From assembly GCA_025349905.2 (NCBI GenBank), contig MU624586.1, positions 1 through 45,809 of the forward strand: a stretch of 45,809 nucleotides of DNA, in the 5' to 3' direction. Source of the DNA: Blastocladiella britannica (Eukaryota > Blastocladiomycota > Blastocladiomycetes > Blastocladiales > Blastocladiaceae). The notes beneath the pieces were generated by a model that did not search any database, had not been told where the DNA came from, and saw only the letters and a program-made list of their open reading frames with translations. This document shows positions 32,458 to 43,325 of this stretch, piece after piece; within the stretch, counting starts at the first letter, position 1, and each line of letters begins with the position of its first letter. A program made the position numbers and the translations under genes.

Positions 32458-33476
32458 CTAGTCCATGATCACGCCGCCTTCGCCCTCGAGCTTGTCGAAA
32501 ATGTTGCTGGCGTGCAGCTTGATGCCGCGAGCCGTGTAGTCTTCGAGCATGGCCGCGCGAACCGCACCAGTCCACACAGCAACCTGCTCGGCCGCGAGAT
32601 GCGCGCACCAAATGATCTGATCGGCCGCCAGCGGTGCGCCGCCCGACATGGCGATCGCGACCATTTCGCGGTGCACGTTGCAGGCCACCGTCAGGCTGCC
32701 TGCGGCCAATGACTCTTCCAGCAGCGTTGGATCAATCACCTGTACTGCCCTTTATTTACTTGAATCGTCAGCACAGCGCAACCTTCGCAAGCAAAAAGGA
32801 GCGTACCCGCCGTGGAAGAACGCGAACGTGACGGCAAACGGCGCGTGGTAAATGGTGAGCGGGACCGGGTTCTTTTCCTCAGCCGTCCACACCTTCACCT
32901 CGTCGTCAATGACCTCGGCCACAGGGCGGCGGAAATGCAACAATCCCGCCAGCGCCGCCAGCACCACCGCGTCGGTCAAGTTGCCATCGTCGTCCAGGAC
33001 GCGTAAATCGCACCGCACCGTCCACACGCGCGCTCCCGGTTGCACGCAGAGCCCCTCGGTGTCAATGGCGCGTGACCGTTTGAGCGTCTTTTCCAGCGTG
33101 CGTGCGAGCGACACCTCGTCCTCTGAAATGCGGTTGGATTCGAGCCCAGGAGCCGACATGGGCGAGATCTCGATGCTAAATTGCACCGACCCTTCCTCGC
33201 CCGATTCGCCCATGCGCGGCGCGCCTAGTGTCGCCGAGACGGTGCATGTGCATCTGTGTTCTTTTTTGTCAGTATTCTATTATTTTGATATAAAGGTATG
33301 GTACAATACCGCGTCCGGCCAAGCTGCACCTCGACGTAACCGAAATCAGGGCCATATTGGATGGAGAGGAGCCGAGCCTGGTCCTTTTCGCGCGCATCCT
33401 GGCGCTGGCTGGCTCTGAGCGTGGCGAGGTACGTCTCGCGGTCCTGCGTGCTGAGGGAGAGCTTTTCCTGCACCAT
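32458..33476 (-). CDS. RRP45: Exosome core subunit Rrp45 (EXOSC9)
   Basis: Three exons: 33476-33310, 33253-32807, 32749-32458; 301 residues. Rrp45 is an RNase PH-like subunit of the six-membered exosome ring. Recognised from RQDARE near residue 25, YGPDFGYVEVQLGRTR, ISPMSAPGLE, SRAIDTEGLCVQPGARVW, CDLRVLDDDGNLTDAVVLAAL, LLHFRRPVAEV and NPVPLTIYHAPFAVTFAFF. The usual C-terminal extension of metazoan EXOSC9 is absent. The second intron ends in AAG (32750), which restores FFHGGAVQVIDPTLLEES; the nearby CAG would break the frame. Its ATG lies 25 nt downstream of the ABCA gene's stop on the same strand, so its promoter must overlap that gene. A second ring subunit, MTR3, lies at 42037. Confidence 0.92.
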
Positions 33477-33501
33477 TTCTTTATTGGCAAAAAAAAATTG
33501 T

Positions 33502-36500
33502 CTATTGGAAAAGAGCAGCTCCGACATAAGGCTGCGACACGCGAATAAACACGTCCTCGAGCGGCGACTGCCCGCAACTCCAGTCCTCGATCCCGAGCGG
33601 CCGCTTGGCCATGAACGCAAACACCGCTGACAGATCGGTGCTGGACGCCAGCGGCACCACCACGCGAATCTCCCACCGGCTCATGACCACCGCGGGTGCT
33701 CCCTCGACCCGTCGCGGCAGCTCCACTTGTTTCCCGGACCGCGCGCGCTGCTCGGCCAGCGAGTCGTCGAGCGTGTGCCGGATCGCCACCTTGGCCAGCC
33801 GCAGGTGCCGCTGTAAGAGAGACGTCAGCGCGTCCATGGCCGCATTCTCGGCCGCCAAAGACCGGTTGCGTAGCGTCGACGCCGGGTTGCCACCAACCAT
33901 CACTGGCAGCTGCAGCTGAAGCATGTACCCGGACCCGTACTTGCGCTTGAGCGTCACTTGGTCGCCCAAAACCCGAATGCGGCCGCCGGCCAGAATGCCG
34001 ATCCGCGTGCACAAGCTCTCGGCCTCACTGGTTGTATCCATATTAATCAGTCAGCTCCAAGGATACTATAAAGAAAAAGAAAAATCAGAACGCACGTCAA
34101 GCTGTGCGTCGTCAGTACAATGGCCGTGTCCCCGCGCTCGCGAATCTTGCCCAGCAACCGCCAGATCCCGAGCCGGGCGTTTGGGTCCAACCCAGCCGTC
34201 GGCTCATCGGCAAAGATGACTTGCGGCGACCCAATCAGCGCCACTGCGATCTGGAGCCGTCGCAGCTGGCCACCGCTCAGGTGGTAAGCGCGCCAGCTCA
34301 ACTTGTCCGCGAGCCCGACCACCGACGCGCAGTGCGAGACAATGGCCTCGAGCTTGGGTCCCCTGGTTGGCGCGCCGCGAATGCGGGCAAAAAACCGCAA
34401 GTTCTCGGCCAGCGTGAGCTCCTTCAACACCATGTCAAACTGCGGGACCACGCCAATCATGTGGGCCAGCCGCCGCGACTGGGTGGTGGGCTCGTCGCCA
34501 ATCCAGGCCTTGCCGCGTGACGGCTCCGAGCTGCCGGTCAGAATGTTGATGAGCGTGGTCTTACCGCTACCATTGTGGCCCAGCAGACCAAACGTCGTGC
34601 CGGTCTTGATGCCCAGGTACAGCCGGCGGAGCACCTCGCGCTCGCCAAACGACTTGTGAATGTTGATGGCCTTGGCCACGTACGGATCGTCCGGACCGGC
34701 CGCCACCGCTGAGGCAGCGTCTTCCGCGTCGGTTGTCGCAGCTACCGACGCTGCTGCTGCAGCAAGGTGCGGGCCATCCACCGCCGTCGTTTGACTGCCG
34801 CTCCCACACGTGTGGTCGTCGGCAAGACTGGGCGACCGGGACCGACCGGGGCTCTCGTGACCCCGGCGGCCGCGGCGGCGGCGACGGCGACCACCAGTGG
34901 CCAATGACGCGGCAATCGCCTCGAGCGCGCGCCGCTCCCGTGCCACCTCGCCGTCTTTCCGGTCAACCCCGGCGTCGGCCGCCTCGACATCGCGCTCTGA
35001 CTGCCGGTCGTCGTCGGCGCCCGAGTTGCCCAGCATATCCGACGCGAGCGCGTACGCCGACGAGCTGCGGTCCGTGACCCCGGCCATGGCAAAGATCCCC
35101 AGGGCTACCAAAATGTACAGCGACGATGCCAGGAATGCCACCGCCACCTCGAGCCACTGGATCGGAAGCAGGGAGACCAACCGGCTCAGGTTTGCGGCAA
35201 AGGGGATGGCGGGAATCAGTGATGCGCTAAGAGGGAGCGCCGCGTTGGCGGTGCGCGGCTGGACTGCCAGTGCTGCCGCTAAAATGGTCATGGCCGGCGG
35301 CAGGACAAAGATCATGAATTGCGCCATCACGGGGCTGCGAATGAGCGCCGCCAGCAGGAACCCAATCGAAATCCCGCTGTGGACCTGGACCAGGGCAAGC
35401 ACCATAAACGTCAGAGGGTTGGCCGTTGACAAAGTGCCAATCGTGATCCACATGAGCAGCAGCAGCGTTGGGAGCGACACAGTAAACGAAAAGAGGTAGT
35501 TGCCTGATTGATATTTTCATTGTTAGTCAGACGTCGCCAATGCAAAAAAAAAAAAAAAAGAATAGGTATGCACCAATCCAATAGCTGGTGATCGAGAGCC
35601 CATTCGTCTGGTAAAACTCAATCATCCGGTTCTCCTTTTCAAAGAACGGAATGGCAAGGTAGCAAACCAGTAGAATCGACAGGGCGAGCGGGAGCGTAAA
35701 CACAGCGGCCGTAGGCAAAATCTGGATCGGCCGAACCTCGGGTGCAGTCTGCATCACGCCGTAAATGCCCTCGAACGGCGCCTTCTCGGCCATGGTGGCG
35801 CGGAACTGCGAGTTGGCGATCCCGTGTAGCAGCTCGAGAAACGGCCAGTCGGGGACATTGGTGTGTCCCGTCCACGTGAGATCGGCCGCGAGCATGCGGG
35901 TCGCGCGCGTCAGGAAATGCTGCGAGTTGGTGCCGACGCCGCCCTGCCACGAAGTGAGCAGCTGCCGGCACGTCACCGAGTTGGTGATGGCCAGGTACCG
36001 GTTGATATCGAGCGAATTGGGCGGCACCAAGACCTCGAGCGACGACTTGGTGGCCGAGAAACTGGTAATGTCCACGCCATAGTCGGGAAGAAGCTCGCGC
36101 CGCAGCGCGTCCGGGTCGCGGTCGGCCGTGAGGTACGACTGCGGGTCCACCGTGGACAACTCGAGGCTGCACTTTTTGGGGACGTCCGTCTTGTTTGCCA
36201 AGTGGTCAAAGGCGCTGTGAATGCGATCAAGGAGCACGCTACTGCCGTTGCTGATGCTGTCGTTCCCAACCGAAGCAACGGTCAGAGGCTGCAAATTACC
36301 AACGTCCAAATCGGACCCGTCCGGGAACTCGCCAGCAAATGCCTTCTTCCAGTCGTAACGCGGAACGCGTGCAGTAAACAATGCGTCGGCTGCTGCGAGG
36401 TCGCCCGTGGTCCAAAAGGACGCTTGTTCGGGGTAAAAGATGGAGCTGTACACCACGAGCCAGTTGTCCGTGTAACGAAACTGAGACGGAAGCACAAAGT

Positions 36501-39500
36501 CGCCAGCAAAGCAGCCCATGGGAGAACCTGGCGCACAGAGCGAGAGACTGCGCAGGAAGCTGTTTTTGACCACGTCCAGATCGCAAGTCTCGGGGCTGCG
36601 GGAAACGTTTCGTACGAGGCTCGGGATGGTGTGAAAGTCAGACCCGCGCGGAGACTGGAGGTATTCGGATTGATTCCATGTTGATCGCGCATAGGACGGG
36701 TCGAGCGATCTGTGGCATATTTTTTCATATGTCAGTGGGTAATGAATAATAAAATTAAGTAGTGATAGAAAACGTACACGCTGAGATTGGGCTGGTTCGG
36801 ACAGAGGGAGCCATGATTCGTCTTGACCATCTGGAAAAACGCAATCACTACGCAAAGCGTCACAAAAACGAGCGACACTGTCGACAGCCGCTGGCTCCGC
36901 TGAAAGGACCAGTTTTTCAAAAACACCGCTAGCACTTGGCGGCCCATCGTGGGCTGCGCGATAAACGCGGCAAACGGGTCCTCGTCCTCGTCGCCGAAAC
37001 GACGGCGCCCTCGGCCGCCCTGGCACTTCCGAAACGGATCAACGGAAACGACTTCGCCGCTGCGGCTAACGACGGGAAGCGTAGAGGGCTTTTTTTGCGG
37101 TGTATACAGCGCGGCGATAAAGTCGAGTTCACCGGCCTGGAGATCCGTCACTGCGTCGCGCTCGGCCTTGGCGTCCGAGACCACGCGAAGGAACACCTGC
37201 TCGAGGCTGGAGCTCATGATCTCCCATTCGCGCACGAGCGCAGTCCGGCGCGGGTCGCGCGATCGGGACTGCAGGACACGCAGCAGCGGCACCACGACCT
37301 TGTCGCGCGGGATCGTGGCCACAAACATGTGCTTGGAGCGCTCCTCGACGGTGGCATCGGGCGCGTGGTCTAGGACGAACGCGGTCATGTCTGCGAGTCC
37401 GGTCGCTTCGTGGCCGGCCAGGCCGATCTCGTAGCCAGAGCCAAACTTCTTTTTCAGCGCCATTGGCGTGTCCAGAGCACGGACGCTGCCTGCATCAATG
37501 ATGCACACCTATTCTTTCATGTTAGTTATGTGCGAAGGGATAAAGGAATAAAAAAAGTAATATTACCTCATCGCCCAGCGCATCCGCCTCGTCGAGCAAA
37601 TGTGTGGTGAGAATAACCGCGGCATGAGCTTTGAGCGAGCTAATGTACCGCCACGCCCGCTGGCGGTTAATGGGGTCCAGAGATGCCGTGGGTTCGTCTA
37701 CATTTATTGTGTGAGCTGACAGCTGCTTGCGATCCAAAATATGAAATAAAATAAGGAAGTACCGAGAATAATCAATGATGGCTTGCCCACGTTCGAGAGG
37801 GCAAGGCTCAGGATGCGTTTCTTGCCGCCCGAGAGCTCTCCCACCAGTTGATCGGCATGATCGACCAGCCCAATGGCCTCGATTTCGCTGCGCAAAAATG
37901 CCCGAATCTCTTTCTTTGGAAGCCCACGAATCATGGCATACAGCTGCAGGTGCTCCACGACCGTCAGCGACGGCCACAGAACGTCGGTTTGCGCGGTGAT
38001 CCCAATGTTGCGCTGAATGTTATGAGCGCGGCCGCTGCCAAAGACCGAGATGATACCGCCGCAGGTGCGGATGGACCCCGTGATGGCGTTGATGGTGGTC
38101 GATTTACCGGCGCCGTTGACGCCCAGCAGCGACAGAATGCGGCCTTTACGCAGCGTGAACGACACGTCCGAGACCGCGACTTTGTCGTGTGATGACATGG
38201 TTACGCCAATGAACTGCGAGTCGTACACCACCGACAGGTTGCGGACCACCAATGCGTCGTCAGTGCGTGCTTGGTCGTGCACTTCGGCGTCGGGTTCAGC
38301 GCTGAAGCCCCAGTACGATGGCAGGAGCGGGAAAAAGGGCGACAGGGGCTGCATGTCGAGCTCGTTAAAGTACGCCGCGAGAACGAATGACAGGAGCGAA
38401 AAGAGCACGGCGCTGAGCATTGTCACGGCAGGGCTCGGCGTCCACCACGGGTCACCTGCGTCTTGTCCGCCGGCAGGGGTGAACGTGAGCGTGTTCTGGA
38501 GCACGGAAGAACTCAGGGACAGAGACGCGCGTCCGCTCTTGCTGCCGAGGGAGCAAAGCTCAAAGTAGAGCCGCCCAAAGTTGATAAATGGGAAAAACGA
38601 GGTGGCCCAGCCCAGGTTTGGGCTCTGGAACAGGTACTGCAGGCTCGAGGGCGAGTTGACGGCGATCCCGGCGTAGTTGACGGCGATCCCGGCGTAGTTG
38701 CCGGCGTCCACGTATCCAATGAACAGCGACGCCATCAAGCTTACCATGGTCAGCAATCCAGCGCACATGTTGATGGAGATTTCCCCGCTGAGGGATCCGA
38801 CTTTTATTTTGCGCAATCAGTTTCCATTGTCATAAATTGACGAAAATAGTGAAAGTGCGTACCAAAGATCATGCCAAACGACACGAGCTGGAACCCGCCA
38901 AGCGACACGACGACCAACGTCAGTGCCGGGTCCCAGTTGGCCATGAGCGACGTGGTAGGGAGAATCGGGACCGCGAGGAGCGACAGGAGCGATGCAAAAA
39001 GCACCGAGAGCAAGATGGTGACCAGGTTGGCGATCCAGATCGCCAATTCGCTGGTTCCTATCCTGCGCAGGACGTGGAAGAGGCCGCGGTGCTTTTCCGT
39101 CCCCAGCTGCGTGACAAAGATGAGCAGCATGGGGCAAAAGCCCAGGAGAATGAAGGCGGCACCGAACGCGTTGCCGACCGTGGGCATCGGAGGATTGCCA
39201 AGCACATTCATCGATGTGCCACGGAACGCGTTGAGGTCTTCGAGCCGGGCGTCGTTCGGCAGCGGAAAGTGCCTGAATCGCACATCCACCTGAGGTGGGG
39301 TAACTTGTGCCAGTTTCGCGCGCTGTATGTGTATTAAAGCGTCAATTTCTATTGAGCTTGTATAAAAAAGGATACACACATACCGTCGAGATGATGGCAA
39401 GGTCAAGCGCATGCTTGAGGAGCAGATTGCCCGACTGGTCGTACACGATATTGGGAAGATAGCGGTCCAGATTGCCATCCACCGACTCGGTATCGAGCGG

Positions 39501-40169
39501 AACGAGCGTGTACCAAGTACCATTGGACGCGGTCAACGCGCGCACGGCCTCGGCGGCGTTGGTGACGGGCGGCGCACTGGGCCGCGCAATTCCCCCCGTC
39601 GAAAAACCATTGGTTCCAGAAACGCGCGAAAAGGACGTGAACGCCAGGGCGTACAGCGGGCCAGGGTATTTGGTGCGCAGATTGGAGCCAGTGACTGTCA
39701 TCCTTGCCGACAGTGCATCAATAGACGGGAACGCCACCACCTGCGACGTGGTCAGCGCGAGGTCCAGCGCAAGCGTATCCATGACTTTGGCGTGATAAAA
39801 GTCGTTGGGCGCATAGAGAATGGTCGGGCGGCCGGCACACACGGGCGGCTGGCCCGTGTCAAGTGATGGTTTGCAGTCCGGGAACCGCATGCTGAGTGCT
39901 GACGGATTGTGAATGTCGAGCACCAACATGGGTGCCGGCGGCCGACCAGTACCAAGCGCCGTGCTGGAGTAGGCGGCCGAGAGGATCAGCGAGAGCAATG
40001 GCGCAAGCAGCACGAGGACCAGCTGGAGCGGTGAGCGCGTTCGTGCCAACAGGTTCTTGACCACTAAAGCATGGATTTGGCCCAGGAGCGATGGCGATGC
40101 CTTCCGAGCTGGGGGCTCTGGTAGCAGTCCTCGTGGGGACGGCACTGATGGTCCAGATGGTGCGGACAT
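33502..40169 (-). CDS. ABCA-type full-length ABC transporter 2
   Basis: Eight exons: 40169-39384, 39322-38863, 38800-37763, 37697-37567, 37508-36778, 36709-35574, 35503-34096, 34027-33502; 2071 residues with all phases closed. The layout matches the ABCA gene at 2695-8702. NBD1 has Walker A GVNGAGKST near residue 643, signature LSGGK, Walker B LIILDEP near 762 and TTHLLDEADALGDE. NBD2 has GHNGSGKTT near 1738, LSGGQ near 1834, VIFADEP near 1862 and TTHSLTEAESLC. Both sites look functional. The first TM (LVLVLLAPLLSLILSAAY) follows a 30-residue Pro/Ser-rich N-terminus. The cytosolic linker before NBD2 is Arg- and Ser-rich (GRRRRRRGRRGH). An upstream in-frame alternative start at 40229 would add 20 residues but lacks a normal ATG. 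Role inferred: lipid transport. Confidence 0.92.
38654..38707. repeat. 21-bp tandem duplication in ABCA transporter 2
   Basis: The 21-nt unit beginning AGTTGACGGCGATCCC occurs twice in perfect tandem at 38654-38674 and 38675-38695. A degenerate partial third copy follows (AGTTGCCGGCGT). On the coding strand it yields NYAGIAVNYAGIAV, seven residues doubled. It preserves frame and lies in the loop between membrane segments. Confidence 0.85.
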
Positions 40170-40402
40170 TGTAAAATTTGATATATGTGCGAGTGCGAGA
40201 GAGGCTGGGGCGAGGACTGTGTATTGCACGAGGGCTCATGTGGCCGACCACGCAAGTCGCCGATTTCAGAACCTACGTGGCTTTATTGTACTCTGAAACA
40301 GGAAAAAGCTGCCATTATATTACTAAATTTCTCATAGCACGCACGAAAAAGGGGGGGGGGCAGGGATCGAAGGGATAAAGAGTAAAGAAAGAGAAAACCG
40401 CT
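40170..40402. other. Intergenic, promoter of ABCA transporter 2
   Basis: This 233-nt gap holds the upstream region of the ABCA gene and the 3' end of the NmrA-like gene, both reading leftwards. It contains a G homopolymer near 40351, unusual for this window. No gene is visible. Confidence 0.4.
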
Positions 40403-41710
40403 TCAAGCACGCGGACGGAACGAGTCGCCGTTCTCGCGGAAGAACGTCTTGAGATCGGCCGGCTCGGAGCCCAGCAGCTTCTTAAGCTCGTCGGTGGTCT
40501 GGTCGAGCTTCATCTCCTTGAAGAGCGCAAAGTTGCCCGCGGTGAGGACCCGCTCCATCTTGTCCATGTCCTCGTCCTTGGTGAGGATCCGGTGCATCTC
40601 GTCGACCGAGACCTCCTTGAACTCGATCTTGGCCTTGAGCTCCGAGTTGGCGATCTGCACCATCTCGCGCGCGTCGTACAGCTTGGGCCCGGTCAGGATC
40701 AACATCTGCTTGTTGAGCTTGCTGAACGTGGTGTGCTCGATCAGCACGTGCGCGGCCGCGCGGCCAAGGTCCTTGGCGTTGAGCGGCGCCATCTTGGCCG
40801 ACGAGGACGTGAGCGGGAAGATGCCGCGGTTCTGGATCACGTTGGCCAAGCCGAAGAACCTGTTAGTATTTCAATGGGTGAGTGTGCTGACCATTCTCAT
40901 GCAAAATGAAAAAATAGGAACGGACTCTTGCTGCACAAAGCCAATGCGCCAGATGCACTCGTTCTGGATCTTACACTCGCGGACGCGCTTCTCAAGCTGG
41001 GCAAACTGCAAAAACACCTTGTTCCACGGCGCGTTCTTGTCGTTGCGATCCTTGTCGTCGTTGTCATCGTCGCGGCGAGTCGGCGTGGTGGTCGGGGTGG
41101 CCATCGGGATCTTGGTCTCGGACCCGATATCCTTGAACACCGAGTTGGTCACGACCGCAGAGTTATCGCTGCCGCCGCCGCCGTGGTGCATAGCGCCGAT
41201 CGTCGACCACAGCAGCAAGTTCTTGACGCGGCCGCGGGTCAGCTCCGCCGCCTCAATGAGACGCACCGACACGCTGGGCTTGTCGGTGTGCACGGGGACC
41301 AGGAGCATCGACGTCACGTCGTCGCGGAACAGGTCGCGCATCAGGCGCTCGGCGTCCATGTTGGTGTCAAACTCGCGGATCTCGGCGCCTATTGACATGT
41401 TACGTGAGTGTGTATGCTGTTGATTCATAAAGATAAAGGAAATATGTACCCAGCTTCTCGAGCTCACGGACAAAGTCGTTGTCGCGGTCACGCACCGCGC
41501 ACACGACCAGGACGTCCTTGGCGCCCGTCTTTTCGCGGTGCTGCAGCAGCGCCCAGGCTATATAAGAGTGCAAAGAAAAAAGTGAGCTTAGATCCACTCC
41601 TACCTGACCAAAGGGGATCGGGACGCACCAGGGTAGAAACCGATGAAAGAGTCGCACTCGGTCACGAGAATGGCGTTCTTGTTGGTGGTGGTGTTGCGAG
41701 AGGCGAACAT
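40403..41710 (-). CDS. NmrA-like NAD(P)-binding protein
   Basis: Four exons: 41710-41629, 41557-41450, 41388-40926, 40859-40403; 369 residues. The N-terminal Rossmann-type portion starts KNAILVTECDSFIGFY, and an AWALLQHREKTGAKDVLVV helix-strand follows. The canonical GxxGxxG is not kept (ECDSFIG), so cofactor binding may be weak or lost. Then come a charged insert (RRDDDNDDKDRNDKN) and FFGLANVIQNRGIFPL. MAPLNAKDLGRAAAHVL is the NmrA/atypical SDR motif (v-a-xxDvgr-aa). The closing region ends with a helical C-terminus. NmrA-like proteins are mostly redox sensors or regulators, not enzymes. The third donor is GTCCGT. A specific role cannot be given. Confidence 0.72.
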
Positions 41711-42036
41711 GGTGGGTGAATTGAATGGATGTGTGTGAGTGAGTTGAGTGCAAGGATGCTATGAGGAAAAGACAAGTGCATGGTTGAGCTCGAGGTCAAC
41801 AGCGGTTTATGTACCCGCGCGAGGTCGCCCGCGTCAGAGAAAAAGGGGTGCTAACAACAAAAAGGTCCAACAAGTTGGCTAGCTCCACTTGCATAAAGAT
41901 GGATGGAAACTGCGTCGCTAAATCCTAAGCGCGGATACGGAAAGACCAAATTGTGCGCGTAAATGTAGAATTCGGCTGAGCGAAGAGACAAAGAAGGTAG
42001 ATCCAGTGCACGAAAGAAAAAAAAAGCGAAATCCAT
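41711..42036. other. Intergenic, promoter of NmrA-like gene and 3' end of MTR3
   Basis: Both neighbours read leftwards. The 326 nt contains mixed AT- and GC-rich sequence and one A-rich run near 42015. I see no exon, RNA gene or strong motif. Confidence 0.4.
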
Positions 42037-43194
42037 TCAAGCTTCGTCGTCGGAATCAACCACCATCATACCCATGCCCTTGGCAACCGCGGACAATTGC
42101 GCAGAGGCAGCACTTGCAAGGCGCTCCGTCATCAGCGTGTGGGTCTCTGCCGCCGCGTCGATGCAGTAGTCAACGCCCTTTTTTCCATTTTTGGAATAAG
42201 CGATCATGGAAATGAAATGAAAAAAAAAAAAAAAAATTTGGAAGGTGGACGTACCCGCTCCTCGGCATCGCTCGGAATCACGCCAGACTGAATCATTTGC
42301 GTGACCTGGCGGCGACTGGACATGTACGCCAGCAGAAGCGTGCCCTTGGCATGTGACTCTTCCTGGGCCGTCATATCCATGGTCACTGTCACGTCGTCCA
42401 TGTCGTCGTCATGGGCAGACAAGAACCCAGCTGCACTGCCCGTCACGAGATCGTACAGCTCGATGCCGGCATCGGCCAGTGCGAGCGATGCGGCCGAGAT
42501 TCCAGCTGCAATCGCCGCGTGCACGCCATCCTCCTCCATGACCATGATGTGCACGTCCATGGATGCCTTTGGGAACGATTCGAGCCGGATCGCGGGCATC
42601 AGCGCCGAGTGGATCAGCTTCGAGTACTCTTTCTCGACAGCGCTCTGCAATTTATTTATATTCAGCAATATGAATATACAATCTAGTATACGCTCCAGAC
42701 ATACCTTGATGAATCCACGGCGCTGGCGTTGCGAGAACGGCGCAAACCGGAAATCGACCGACAGGCGACCCTGGTCGGGATCCGAGAGTTTACGGTCGGG
42801 ACGCGGTCCATACCTGGTACGTACCCCCACAATCAACAAGTGTGAGCGAAAACGCGAGTGTATAATTCCGCGATAAAAAAGAGTTGGCGACGCACACGGC
42901 ACAAATCACTTTGGTCTTTTCCTGCTCGGCAAGCGCAGAGCCATCCGCGGCCGGAATCACTCCTGTGGCAAAGACTAGTGTATCTCGTGTAGTCAGTACC
43001 AAGACAAATACAAAAATTAAACGCGTACAAATGGGACGAACTGCTTCTGCCTTGCGACCATCAGCGCGCGCGCCGGACTTGTCAAACAGGGGCTTGCTGT
43101 TATTGGCCTCGGACTCGTTCTCGAGCGGGAATGGCACGACCGAGATTTCGGGGCCGTTGATGCGTTTCCGGTCAAATCCGCTTGTTGTTGCCAT
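42037..43194 (-). CDS. MTR3: Exosome core subunit Mtr3 (EXOSC6)
   Basis: Five exons: 43194-43029, 42974-42896, 42813-42705, 42644-42255, 42177-42037; 294 residues. Mtr3 is an RNase PH-like ring subunit of the RNA exosome. Recognised from GARADGRKAEAVRPI, FATGVIPAADGSALAEQEK, KVICAVYGPRPD, GRLSVDFRFAPFSQRQRR, EKEYSKLIHSALMPAIRLES and LALADAGIELYDLVTG. The DFR-x-APF pattern and ADAGIELYDLV favour Mtr3 over Rrp41 (which has a different FAPFSG context) and Rrp46. The last intron ends AAG (42178) after a long T tract, giving EERGVDYCIDAAAETH; no CAG or TAG acceptor would keep the frame. The acidic end DSDDEA closes the protein. The start is the first ATG of the open frame. Confidence 0.87.
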
Positions 43195-43325
43195 TTCACT
43201 TTCTGAATTTTGATTTCTGCAAAGAGAGCCTTTACACAAACGATTGGGCCTGTCCTCGGCGCCGCGTCTATTACTGTAAAACCATGGACAATACAAGAAA
43301 GAAAAGAAAAAGAAAGCAAATACAA

